Assembly: GCA_910577645.1 (NCBI GenBank)
Contig: CAJTOL010000004.1
Location: 62,001-126,000, forward strand
Origin: an uncultured Lachnospiraceae bacterium
GTDB lineage: Bacteria; Bacillota; Clostridia; Lachnospirales; Lachnospiraceae
Direction: 5' to 3'
Length of the DNA: 64,000 bases
In this document: piece after piece, positions 16,498-24,305 of the stretch
Numbering within the stretch: position 1 is the stretch's first letter
Layout of the letters: each line of letters begins with the position of its first letter
Program-made: the position numbers and the translations under genes
Notes under the pieces: model-generated
What the model was told of the DNA's origin: nothing
The model's database searches: none
The model's input: the letters and a program-made list of their open reading frames with translations, nothing else

Positions 16498-17877
16498 ATG
16501 ATGAAACATAACCATGAAAAAGGACTTCCGCCCCAAAACCAGATTACCCAGGGAGTGATCTGGAAACAGCTTTTATTATTTTTCTTTCCTATTTTATTTG
16601 GAACCTTTTTCCAACAGCTTTACAACACAGCGGATGCCATTATTGTAGGGCGCTTTGTGGGAAAAGAGGGGTTGGCCGCAGTAGGCGGCTCTGCCGCCAT
16701 GATCATCAATCTTCTGGTAGGCTTTTTTATCGGCCTTTCCTCCGGCGCCACTGTTATTATCTCCCAGTTTTACGGCGCCAGGCAGAAAGCCCGGGTTTCC
16801 CAGGCCGTTCATACAGCCGTCGCATTTTCCATTGCAGGGGGTCTGGTTGTTATGGCGGTAGGGCTTATCTGTGCCCCTGCCTCTCTAAAAGCTATGGGAA
16901 CTCCCGCAGAAACCTTTGACGATTCTCTTTTATACCTGCGGATCTATTTTCTTGGACTCATTGGAAACCTGCTTTACAATGTCGGTTCCGGAATCCTCCG
17001 GGCTATCGGCGATTCCAGGCGGCCTCTGTACTTTTTGATAGTAAGCTGTCTTACCAATATCCTGTTGGATATGGTCTTTGTCCTGGGCTTTCACATGGGG
17101 GTAGCCGGAGTCGCCTGGGCCACCATTATCTCCCAGATGATCTCCGCTGTCATGGTAATGATTACCCTGATGCGGACTGACGATATGTACCGCCTTTCTC
17201 TGAAAGATATCCGCCTTAACCCCGAAATGCTTATGCGGATTATCCGAATCGGCCTGCCTGCAGGCCTCCAATCTGTTATGTATGCAGCCTCCAATATTAT
17301 TATCCAGGCCAGCGTCAATTCTCTGGGGACTGATGTGGTGGCTGCCTGGACTGCCTTTGGCAAAATTGATGTTATTTACTGGACCATTATCAACGCTTTC
17401 GGTATTTCCATCACCACTTTTGTAGGTCAGAACTTCGGAGCCGCAAAGTTTGATCGGGTTCGCCGTGGAATCAAGGTCTGTCTGGGAATCAGCACCGGGG
17501 TTACCGTCTTTTTAAGCGTCCTTCTCTTCCACTTTGGCCAGTATATTTACCTTTTGTTTACCACTGATGCTGCAGTAATGGACAAGGGTGTGGAGATCCT
17601 CCGTTTCCTGGTTCCTACCTTTATCACTTATGTATGTATCGAGATCCTTTCCGGCGCCTTAAGAGGCGTTGGGGATTGCTGGATCCCCATGATTATGACC
17701 GCCCTGGGGGTATGTCTGCTGCGGGTTCTGTGGATTTTTATTGCGGTGCCCTTTTATCCGGATATTAAAACCATCTGTTTCAGCTACCCTCTCACTTGGA
17801 CCATAACCTCCATTATGTTCCTGATATATTTCCGTTGGTTCAGCAAAATACGAAAGTTTCGTAAGGAACTGCCATAA
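16498..17877 (+). CDS. MATE-family efflux transporter
   Basis: A 459-residue inner-membrane exporter with about twelve hydrophobic helices. The N-terminal FGTFFQQLYNTADAIIVGRFVG is the family hallmark of helix 1, and the second half repeats the pattern (TAFGKIDVIYWTIINAFGIS). It belongs to the DinF/NorM-like part of the family common in Clostridia. AGGAGG lies 4 bases before the first of two adjacent ATGs. It is monocistronic, with its own promoter and a strong terminator. The substrate is unknown. Confidence 0.92.
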   Translation: MMKHNHEKGLPPQNQITQGVIWKQLLLFFFPILFGTFFQQLYNTADAIIVGRFVGKEGLAAVGGSAAMIINLLVGFFIGLSSGATVIISQFYGARQKARVSQAVHTAVAFSIAGGLVVMAVGLICAPASLKAMGTPAETFDDSLLYLRIYFLGLIGNLLYNVGSGILRAIGDSRRPLYFLIVSCLTNILLDMVFVLGFHMGVAGVAWATIISQMISAVMVMITLMRTDDMYRLSLKDIRLNPEMLMRIIRIGLPAGLQSVMYAASNIIIQASVNSLGTDVVAAWTAFGKIDVIYWTIINAFGISITTFVGQNFGAAKFDRVRRGIKVCLGISTGVTVFLSVLLFHFGQYIYLLFTTDAAVMDKGVEILRFLVPTFITYVCIEILSGALRGVGDCWIPMIMTALGVCLLRVLWIFIAVPFYPDIKTICFSYPLTWTITSIMFLIYFRWFSKIRKFRKELP

Positions 17878-17939
17878 AAAAGTCTCCTTTTTGATAAGAA
17901 TTATCATATCAGAATTCTTACCAAAAAGGAGACTTTTTT
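17876..17939. terminator. Bidirectional terminator
   Basis: AAAAAAGTCTCCTTTTT (from 17876) pairs with AAAAAGGAGACTTTTTT (ending 17939); an inner AAGAATT/AATTCTT extends the stem. Six A on one side and six T on the other suit termination for the MATE gene (plus) and for hepT (minus). Confidence 0.88.
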
Positions 17940-17989
17940 CAGAGACAAAAAATTTTTATACTACCACCGGCTCTCTCCAATCTTTATTT

Positions 17990-18412
17990 TTATTTACTTC
18001 TTGTTTGGTCCTGTACGTACTCCTTTACCCCTTCTAATAATTTCTTGGCTGTTTCAATCTGCTGAACCGTCACATCTTTGGACACAAGATAAAACGGATC
18101 GTAGTCACTGGCATGACGTACTTCCTCCGCCCTTACAATCTGCTTTCCCAGAGTCCGCGCAAACACCTCCGTAGCCACGTAATTCTTATTAAAATATGCC
18201 AATGTATCTTTGTGACGTTTAAAAGCAACTCCCTCTACAGAAAGTACTGCTGAAATTGCGTGGTAAATGGAGTAGTAAGCTCGGTTATTGGCTCCCCGAT
18301 ACTGCCCCAACTCCAACAGAACCATTGCTGATGTAAAGTCTTCTTCCGCTAGCGATAAGCGGTGCATAATCAGATCCTCTCTTTGTTCTCTTCCTAAACC
18401 GTCAGAAGGCAT
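17990..18412 (-). CDS. hepT: HEPN-domain protein (HepT-like)
   Basis: A 140-residue all-helical HEPN protein. REDLIMHRLSLAEEDF, then NNRAYYSIYHAISAVL, and a later RHASDYDPF follow the family pattern. HEPN proteins of this type pair with MNT nucleotidyltransferases as toxin and antitoxin, the HEPN part often being an RNase that its partner silences by adding AMP. The Rx4-6H RNase motif is not clearly seen here, so activity is open. I chose ATG 18412, which keeps the conserved N-terminal helix and overlaps the mntA stop by 11 bases; ATG 18367 has the better ribosome site and is the alternative. The pair lies beside the intron-like element. Confidence 0.75.
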   Translation of the reverse strand: MPSDGLGREQREDLIMHRLSLAEEDFTSAMVLLELGQYRGANNRAYYSIYHAISAVLSVEGVAFKRHKDTLAYFNKNYVATEVFARTLGKQIVRAEEVRHASDYDPFYLVSKDVTVQQIETAKKLLEGVKEYVQDQTRSK

Positions 18413-18743
18413 CGTATAGAGAAACCCCCTCTCTCTCCACGTTATAATAAAACGGATATACAGCGCTCCACTTTTTAAAATGAGCAATGTTCTTAACAAC
18501 CGGCATCATCCATATATCATGCTTAATATTGTATTCAAATCCTAACTCGGAAAGCGAATCTGCAAAAATTTCCGCTTCCTCTTCGCTTAAGTCTACCAGG
18601 AGCATCAAATCCACATCCGAATCCTGTGCAAAATCACCACGGGCATAGGAGCCGTATAAAATAACCTTTTTTAAATGGGATCCATATATCTTCTGTACAG
18701 AATCCACGTACTGCTGAATCAAGCTCTTCCTTTCATCTGCCAT
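18402..18743 (-). CDS. mntA: MNT-type minimal nucleotidyltransferase (MntA-like antitoxin)
   Basis: This 113-residue protein shows the pol-beta superfamily signature GSYARGDFAQDSDVDLMLLVD read around G-S and D-x-D, matching the GSX10DXD motif of MntA. In characterised MntA/HepT systems the enzyme AMPylates HepT and blocks its toxicity. The start at 18743 has AAGGAGG 8 bases upstream, and a sigma-A promoter lies 25-50 bases before it. The hepT gene overlaps its 3' end. Together they form an apparently complete two-gene module with possible phage-defence or stabilisation roles. Confidence 0.8.
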   Translation of the reverse strand: MADERKSLIQQYVDSVQKIYGSHLKKVILYGSYARGDFAQDSDVDLMLLVDLSEEEAEIFADSLSELGFEYNIKHDIWMMPVVKNIAHFKKWSAVYPFYYNVEREGVSLYDAF

Positions 18744-18767
18744 TTTTGCATCCCTCCTTATAGGCTT

Positions 18768-18796
18768 ATTATAACGAAAGCCCTCTTTTTATTCAA
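18768..18796 (-). promoter_or_regulatory. Promoter of mntA-hepT
   Basis: On the minus strand TTGAAT (18791-18796) and TATAAT (18768-18773) are separated by exactly 17 bases. The promoter lies in the flank just outside the 3' boundary of the intron-like element at about 18814. Confidence 0.75.
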
Positions 18797-18960
18797 CCCT
18801 CATTTCTTCGGATATCGAGTAGGAGGCTAACCATTAATTGATTAGCCGACCTCTCACACCATATTGCGTGTCCAGATTGATACAATTTCTGAATGGGTGC
18901 TATCGTTTTCACATTTACCGCAAATGCAGTAAAATCAACACTTTTCAGAAAGGCAGATGT

Positions 18961-19065
18961 ACCCATGCATGGGCGGCTATCGTTTTTTGAATTGAAATTG
19001 CCGCACTTTCGATATTCCATGGTGTAAAATTTAACGATAGCCTGTTTTTCAGAGTGGCTATCGTT
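18961..19065. repeat. Repeated GGCTATCGTT motifs and hairpins
   Basis: GGCTATCGTT occurs at 18975-18984 and 19056-19065, and as its reverse complement at 19033-19042; the last two form a hairpin with 10-base arms. A shortened copy (GCTATCGTTTTC) starts at 18899. A palindrome with CCATGCATGG sits at 18961-18974. All lie between the cyclase-like gene and the intron-like 3' end. Their role is unknown; they may be remnants of a nested element or structured RNA. Confidence 0.6.
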
Positions 19066-19110
19066 ATTTTTTGCACCCAAGAGATTATTACAGATTTTAG
19101 TCAACCATCC

Positions 19111-20088
19111 TCACTCAACAAAACCACTTAGCAAATCTGTAAATGTATACTCACACAAATGTTTTGTACGAAGAATAGAGTTTATCTTTTCCAAAGCTTC
19201 CTCACCTCTATTGCATTCATCTTTCGCATATTTTACAATTCCGCAACAAATCAACCTTAACAATTCTTCATATTGAGGTAATATATCAGCATACCTCTCA
19301 TCAGAGCCATAAAACTTAACAAAATTGATGGCGGCTGGAAGTAATTTCGAATAAATTCTATCTGAAACATTACTCCACAAGTTAGAACTGCAACATCCAG
19401 TTGCTTCACATCCCTCTATCGTCCATACAATTTCAAATATATTTTCTTGCTCATTTACCACCCGTATAATTCGTTTGTTTTGTATACTATCAACAACGGA
19501 CTTATCACAAAATAATCTAGGACCTTTTCCTGAATGTTCCAACCTTACTGCATTCAAATAAGTTCTGCCAAAAACATTATACCCGTCATAACAAAATTTT
19601 CCGTTTTGAATGCTATTTTCCTTGAAGAAAGTACACTCATCTCCAACTGATAATCCCCCTCTAAACAAAATAGGAAAAGCCTTGTGTTTTCTAAATCCTC
19701 CATTTTCATATGAAACCACTTTGTTACTATCTACATTAAATATATCCTCAAATTGATCTCTAAAAGGTTCTGTATAATTTATGTACAATGATGATATGAA
19801 ATTGCATAATTGTTCAACAAATAACTCTACACTATTTGATCCTAAAATTAGCGAATCACTAAAACTAATCAAATACTCAAAAGATGATACTGCTGATTTT
19901 TCAACAAACTTTTGAAAATGCTTATCATTAGGGTAATCCCTTTTGTATTCTTCTATAGGATGGGTCATATTATCCATCACTCTAGTCTTAATCACATAAT
20001 TAAAAGAGTTAACATTATCAATCGCCATCTCTGTTGATAAATCCAGTAATTGTGAAAATCCTAATAAATCTAAAAATCCTACTATCAT
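19111..20088 (-). CDS. Class III nucleotide cyclase-like protein (putative)
   Basis: I do not recognise this 325-residue protein as a named family. The motif layout recalls class III adenylate/guanylate cyclases. It starts with FLDLLGFSQLL (Asp7, like the first metal Asp in F-x-D-x-x-G-F). SFSDSLILGS (Asp78) stands where the second metal Asp lies. RGGLSVGDE (143-151) and NVFGRTYLNAVRLE (171-184) resemble the family's G-I-x-x-G and V-N-x-A-x-R-L segments, though the Asn-Arg spacing is one residue short. No membrane segment is visible. It is much richer in A and T than its neighbours, which suggests transfer. It has its own ribosome site (AAGGAG) and a possible TATAAT at 20126-20131. It lies inside the intron-like element, and no separate effector gene is adjacent inside it. 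Confidence 0.5.
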   Translation of the reverse strand: MIVGFLDLLGFSQLLDLSTEMAIDNVNSFNYVIKTRVMDNMTHPIEEYKRDYPNDKHFQKFVEKSAVSSFEYLISFSDSLILGSNSVELFVEQLCNFISSLYINYTEPFRDQFEDIFNVDSNKVVSYENGGFRKHKAFPILFRGGLSVGDECTFFKENSIQNGKFCYDGYNVFGRTYLNAVRLEHSGKGPRLFCDKSVVDSIQNKRIIRVVNEQENIFEIVWTIEGCEATGCCSSNLWSNVSDRIYSKLLPAAINFVKFYGSDERYADILPQYEELLRLICCGIVKYAKDECNRGEEALEKINSILRTKHLCEYTFTDLLSGFVE

Positions 20089-20328
20089 ATTCCCACTCCT
20101 TACAGCGTTAAATAATTTTTTTGCTATTATACTCCAAATCTACGCAAATTTCCATACACTAACTATAGCCTGATGTGATTTCTGTTCGTCAAACCAGAGA
20201 TTTGCCTGCACCTTCCTTCAGATTCCACCTCGCGATGGACACCCTTGGTGTTCGGCTGTATCCTTCCCACTACCAGGGCGGATTAAGGACTTTCACCCAT
20301 TAGAAACGTGCGCCGCAAGGCGCACATT

Positions 20329-20374
20329 AAAAGAACACCTCCAGGTTTTATTCCTGAATGTGTTCTTTTTTTTT
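20329..20374. terminator. Terminator of nrdD, bidirectional
   Basis: AAAAGAACAC-CTCCAGG pairs with CCTGAAT-GTGTTCTTTT across a 7-base loop. T-runs occur on both sides. It lies about 55 bases after the nrdD stop, and the intron-like element begins 3 bases beyond it. Confidence 0.85.
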
Positions 20375-20427
20375 GTTAGGGAACTTTTTTCACAGCTCCT
20401 TTTGGAAACATAACAGTCAATCTTCTG

Positions 20428-22800
20428 TTATCGATTTGCTTCTGCAAATTTACGGATATTGGAAGCATTGACATACTTTTGTATCTCTCCGTTTTTAATT
20501 ACTACCAGAGTGGGCGCCTGCATAATTCCATACCGATCAGACATTTCCTCATTTTCCTCTGCATCCACTACCTGGTAATTGATATCTTTTAAAAATTCCT
20601 TAGCTGTCCTACAGTTGGGGCAGGTCTTGGTGGTAAACAAATACAGCCCGGAAACCGAAGCCTTGCTTCCCTCTGCCGTCTCCTTCTCCTCTTTTGCCTG
20701 AACCGCCGCATGGTTCTTCTTTAATCTGGAGTGAATCGGATCGTAGGTCTTGCGCGCCTTGTATTCTTCCAGTTTCCCTTCATTCCAGTTCTTAACCGGC
20801 CGGTAGTATCCGGTAATACGGCTGTAAACCTCAGCCTCTTTGTTGCACACCGGGCAGTTAAAGTGCTCTCCTGACAGGTATCCGTGATCTTTACAGATAG
20901 AGTAGGTGGGAGAAATGCTGTAGTAAGGCAGCCGGTAGTTTTCCGCAATGGTGCGAACCAGCTTGGCAGCCGCTTTCCAATCCGGCAGCTTCTCTCCCAG
21001 AAAAGCATGAAATACGGTTCCGGACGTGTAAAGGGTCTGCAGCTCATCCTGAACATCCAATGCATCAAAAACATCTGATGTATATCCCACAGGCAGATGG
21101 GAGCTGTTGGTGTAATAGGGATTACCGCAATCTCCATTGGCAGTCTTAATATCCGGGAAGCGTTTCTTATCGTGCTTTGCCAGACGGTAGCTGGTGGATT
21201 CCGCCGGAGTTGCCTCCAGATTGTAAAGATCTCCGTACATCTCCTGATAATCTTTCAGCCGTTCTCTCATATGGTTTAAGACATCCTTGGAAAAGTCCTG
21301 AGTCTCCTTATGGGTCATATCGGCTCCCAGCCACTTTGCATTTAAGCCGGCCTCGTTCATTCCCACCAGGCCGATGGTGGAAAAGTGGTTCTCAAAGGTG
21401 CCTAAATATCTCTTTGTATAAGGATACAGGCCATTCTCCAAAAGTTTACTGATCACCTCTCTCTTAATATGCAGGGAGCGGGCGGAAATGTCCATCATAT
21501 AATCCAGTCTCCGATAGAAATCCCCTTCGTCTTTGGATAAATAAGCAAGCCTGGGCATATTGATGGTAACTACTCCGACGGAGCCGGTGCTCTCTCCGGA
21601 ACCGAAAAAGCCGCCGGTTTTCTTACGCAGCTCCCGCAGATCCAGACGGAGGCGGCAGCACATAGAGCGGACATCGCTGGGCTGCATATCACTGTTGATA
21701 TAGTTGGAAAAATACGGGGTGCCGTACTTGGCAGTCATTTCAAACAACAAACGGTTGTTTTCTGTATCTGCCCAATCAAAATCTCTGGTAATAGAGTAGG
21801 TGGGAATGGGATACTGGAATCCTCTTCCATTGGCATCTCCTTCGATCATGGTCTCAATAAACGCCTTGTTGACCATATCCATCTCTCTCTTACAGTCTTT
21901 GTACTTAAAATCCATCTCTTTCCCGCCTACAATGGCATTCATTTCCGCCATATCTTCCGGTACCGTCCAATCCAGAGTAATATTGGAGAAAGGCGCCTGT
22001 GTGCCCCAGCGGCTGGGAGTATTGACACCGTAAATAAAGGATTCAATACACTTTTTTACCTCCTGATATGACAATTTGTCAACCTTTACAAAAGGGGCCA
22101 GATAGGTATCAAAAGAGGAAAAAGCCTGAGCTCCCGCCCATTCATTCTGCATAATTCCCAAAAAGTTTACCATCTGGTTACACAATACGGATAAGTGCTT
22201 TGCCGGTGAGGAAGTGATTTTCCCGGGAATTCCCCCCAGCCCCTCCAGCAGTAGCTGCTTTAAAGACCAGCCGGCGCAGTAGCCTGTAAGCATGGACAGA
22301 TCATGGAGGTGAATGTCTGCATTTCGGTGAGCATTGGCAATCTCCTGATCGTAAATCTCAGACAGCCAGTAGTTGGCGGTGATGGCTCCGGAGTTGCTTA
22401 AAATAAGGCCGCCTACCGAATAAGTAACCGTAGAGTTCTCCTTTACACGCCAGTCCTCTACCTGTACATAGCTGTTTACCACATCCTTGTAATCCAGGAT
22501 CGTATTCTTCATATTGCGGATCTTTTCCCGCTGTTTTCTATATAAAATGTATGCCTTAGCCACGTCGGTGTAGCCGGTCTGCTCCAGAACATGCTCCACA
22601 CTGTCCTGTATTTCTTCTACACTGACTGTACCCTCCTTCATCTTAGACTGGAAATCAGCCGTTACCCTAAGGGATAAAAGCTCCAGGATTTCATCGTTAA
22701 AGTCCTTTTTTGTGGCCTTAAACGCCTTCCTAATCGCTTCTGTAATCTTGGACAGCGTAAATTCTGCTACTTCGCCATCCCGTTTTACTACCTTAATCAT
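20428..22800 (-). CDS. nrdD: Anaerobic ribonucleoside-triphosphate reductase with C-terminal glutaredoxin-like domain
   Basis: A 790-residue class III reductase that converts NTPs to dNTPs without oxygen. It has an N-terminal ATP-cone (VVKRDGEVAEFTLSKITEAI), the catalytic barrel (SMCCRLRLDLRELRKKTGGFFG in pieces), a zinc site near the C-terminus (CKDHGYL...CPVCNKE) and the glycyl-radical loop RITGYYRP. Residues 717-790 form an extra glutaredoxin/thioredoxin-like domain with CPNC (C727, C730) and a cis-Pro segment QAPTL, which may reduce the active-site disulphide. The start at ATG 22800 follows AAGGAG. No activase gene nrdG is found downstream; that space is taken by the intron-like element. 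NrdR-type boxes overlap the promoter. Confidence 0.95.
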   Translation of the reverse strand: MIKVVKRDGEVAEFTLSKITEAIRKAFKATKKDFNDEILELLSLRVTADFQSKMKEGTVSVEEIQDSVEHVLEQTGYTDVAKAYILYRKQREKIRNMKNTILDYKDVVNSYVQVEDWRVKENSTVTYSVGGLILSNSGAITANYWLSEIYDQEIANAHRNADIHLHDLSMLTGYCAGWSLKQLLLEGLGGIPGKITSSPAKHLSVLCNQMVNFLGIMQNEWAGAQAFSSFDTYLAPFVKVDKLSYQEVKKCIESFIYGVNTPSRWGTQAPFSNITLDWTVPEDMAEMNAIVGGKEMDFKYKDCKREMDMVNKAFIETMIEGDANGRGFQYPIPTYSITRDFDWADTENNRLLFEMTAKYGTPYFSNYINSDMQPSDVRSMCCRLRLDLRELRKKTGGFFGSGESTGSVGVVTINMPRLAYLSKDEGDFYRRLDYMMDISARSLHIKREVISKLLENGLYPYTKRYLGTFENHFSTIGLVGMNEAGLNAKWLGADMTHKETQDFSKDVLNHMRERLKDYQEMYGDLYNLEATPAESTSYRLAKHDKKRFPDIKTANGDCGNPYYTNSSHLPVGYTSDVFDALDVQDELQTLYTSGTVFHAFLGEKLPDWKAAAKLVRTIAENYRLPYYSISPTYSICKDHGYLSGEHFNCPVCNKEAEVYSRITGYYRPVKNWNEGKLEEYKARKTYDPIHSRLKKNHAAVQAKEEKETAEGSKASVSGLYLFTTKTCPNCRTAKEFLKDINYQVVDAEENEEMSDRYGIMQAPTLVVIKNGEIQKYVNASNIRKFAEANR

Positions 22801-22939
22801 CCTATCTATGACTCCTTTCATTTATCCTGTGTATGCTCTGAGGTAGCCTGCATAATGGAGTTGCCACTCCAAAGCCCTGTTGTCTAGACAGTCTTATTTC
22901 CTGCCGGTTCTGTCCGCCTGGAAAATCGCTACGGGTCTC

Positions 22940-23009
22940 ATTATAACAGAAAGCAAAAGAAAACACAATATCTGGGACTCGAAATATTTTCAAATCCAAA
23001 TATTGTGTT
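22940..23009 (-). promoter_or_regulatory. nrdD promoter with two NrdR boxes
   Basis: The -10 TATAAT (22940-22945) and -35 TTGTGT (22963-22968) on the minus strand have 17-base spacing. Two NrdR-like boxes, starting 22963 (ACACAATATCTGGGAC) and ending 23009 (reverse complement ACACAATATTTGGATT), begin 31 bases apart, the spacing known for paired NrdR sites. The proximal box covers the -35, consistent with repression when dATP is plentiful. Confidence 0.8.
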
Positions 23010-23021
23010 TTATTATATTAT

Positions 23022-24284
23022 TTAATAAATGCTATGACTATCTCCTGTCATAAACTTCCCGAATAGTTCCGGCGGAACATAGGCTTTTACATGGATTCCT
23101 TCGGTCTCATACTCCTCCGATAACATTGCCCCAAGCTTCCGGATTTTCTGAACCAGCCCAATCTCCTGGTAAGAATATACCCGCTCCAGATACACTCTTC
23201 TGCTCCGGGCAATTCTCTGAAGAACCTCTTTCAGCTCTTCTATGCCTTCCCCGGTAACAGCCGAAATTCTCACCTGACAGTCGGCCTGAATATCTCTTAA
23301 AATAACCGCCTCTTCTATTTGGTCAATTTTATTGAAAACCGTCACTACTGTCTTTCCCGTAATTTCAAGTTGGCGCAGGGTCTCATAAACCACATGGATC
23401 TGCTCTTCCATCTGCGGATTGGAGCAGTCTACCACGTGAAGAATCACATCACTGTATTTGGCCTCCTCCAGGGTACTTTTAAAGGCTTCGATGAGATGGT
23501 GAGGAAGCTTTCGGATAAAGCCTACCGTATCGGTGAGAAGGATCTTCTGGCCATCCGGAAGCAGGAACCCCCGGGTAGTGGGATCCAGTGTGGCAAACAG
23601 CTTATCCTCCGCTAAAATCCCTGCGTCTGTCAATTTGTTTAAGAGAGTGGATTTTCCCGCATTGGTATAACCCACAATGGCTGCCGTCATGGCCTGAGCT
23701 TCCTGCCTCTGCTTTCTCTGGATCTCCCGGTGGCGTTTTACCTCTGAAAGCTCTCTTTTTAACTGTCCGATTCGGTCATGGATCCGCCGTCTGTCCACCT
23801 CCAGCTTTTTCTCGCCAGGACCTCTGGTTCCGATACCTCCTCCCAGACGGGATAAAGCGGATCTCATGCCTACCAGCCGGATAGCCCGATATTTTAACTG
23901 GGCCAGTTCCACCTGGATCTTTCCCTCCCTGGTCTGCGCCCGGGCGGCAAAAATATCCAGAATTACCATGGTGCGATCCATAATCTTGGTGTCAAGGATC
24001 TGCTCCATATTCCGAAGCTGTGCCGGGGAAAGCTCATCATCACAGACCACCCCTGTGGCATCCAGCTCCCAGAGAAGCTCCTTTACCTCTAAAAGTTTTC
24101 CCTTTCCCAGGTAGGTTCCCGGATGGGCCTGCTCCCGGTTCTGAATCACCTGGCCCACGCTTACTGCCCCGGCAGTCCCAACCAGATCCTCCAGCTCTTT
24201 CAGGGACTGTTCCCCATCTCCCTGGCTTACGCCTATCAGGATGACCCGTTCCCTGTCCTCTTTTAAATCAATCAATTCTGTCAT
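23022..24284 (-). CDS. hflX: GTPase HflX
   Basis: A 420-residue ribosome-associated GTPase. The N-terminal HflX domain (with TYLGKGKLLEVKELL) is followed by a glycine-rich linker (LGGGIGTRGPGEKKLEVDRR, cut here) and a G domain with GYTNAGKST (G1), DTVGFIRKLP (G3) and NKID (G4). HflX binds the 50S subunit and splits stalled ribosomes under stress in the organisms studied. It lies 21 bases after the TPR lipoprotein gene on the same strand, so the two are probably co-transcribed; nrdD downstream has its own promoter. Confidence 0.95.
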   Translation of the reverse strand: MTELIDLKEDRERVILIGVSQGDGEQSLKELEDLVGTAGAVSVGQVIQNREQAHPGTYLGKGKLLEVKELLWELDATGVVCDDELSPAQLRNMEQILDTKIMDRTMVILDIFAARAQTREGKIQVELAQLKYRAIRLVGMRSALSRLGGGIGTRGPGEKKLEVDRRRIHDRIGQLKRELSEVKRHREIQRKQRQEAQAMTAAIVGYTNAGKSTLLNKLTDAGILAEDKLFATLDPTTRGFLLPDGQKILLTDTVGFIRKLPHHLIEAFKSTLEEAKYSDVILHVVDCSNPQMEEQIHVVYETLRQLEITGKTVVTVFNKIDQIEEAVILRDIQADCQVRISAVTGEGIEELKEVLQRIARSRRVYLERVYSYQEIGLVQKIRKLGAMLSEEYETEGIHVKAYVPPELFGKFMTGDSHSIY

Positions 24285-24305
24285 AGATTTTGGTTCTCCA
24301 CACCC

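Larger units (their letters stand above)
18814..20325 (-). mobile_element. Group II intron-like element carrying a non-RT gene
   Basis: On the minus strand the sequence from 20325 begins GTGCGCC, the typical 5' boundary of bacterial group II introns. It continues with domain I-like stretches: GGGTGAAAGTCC, CCATCGCGAGGTGGAATCTG, GAAGGAAGGTGCAGGCAAA and TGACGAACAGAAA. At the other end it finishes with GTGTGAGAGGTCGG, a hairpin GGCTAATCA/TGGTTAGCC and CCTACTCGAT (to 18814), as in intron domain VI and the 3' boundary. The 5' end lies 3 bases behind the nrdD terminator, a site type known for group IIC introns. No reverse transcriptase is encoded and I see no convincing domain V, so it may be splicing-defective. 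The only gene inside is the cyclase-like one (19111-20088). Confidence 0.6.

Noticed and set aside
18793..19104. 103-codon open frame on the minus strand
   Set aside because: It runs through the repeated GGCTATCGTT motifs, the domain VI-like hairpin and the intron-like 3' boundary, so it is taken as translated non-coding element sequence.
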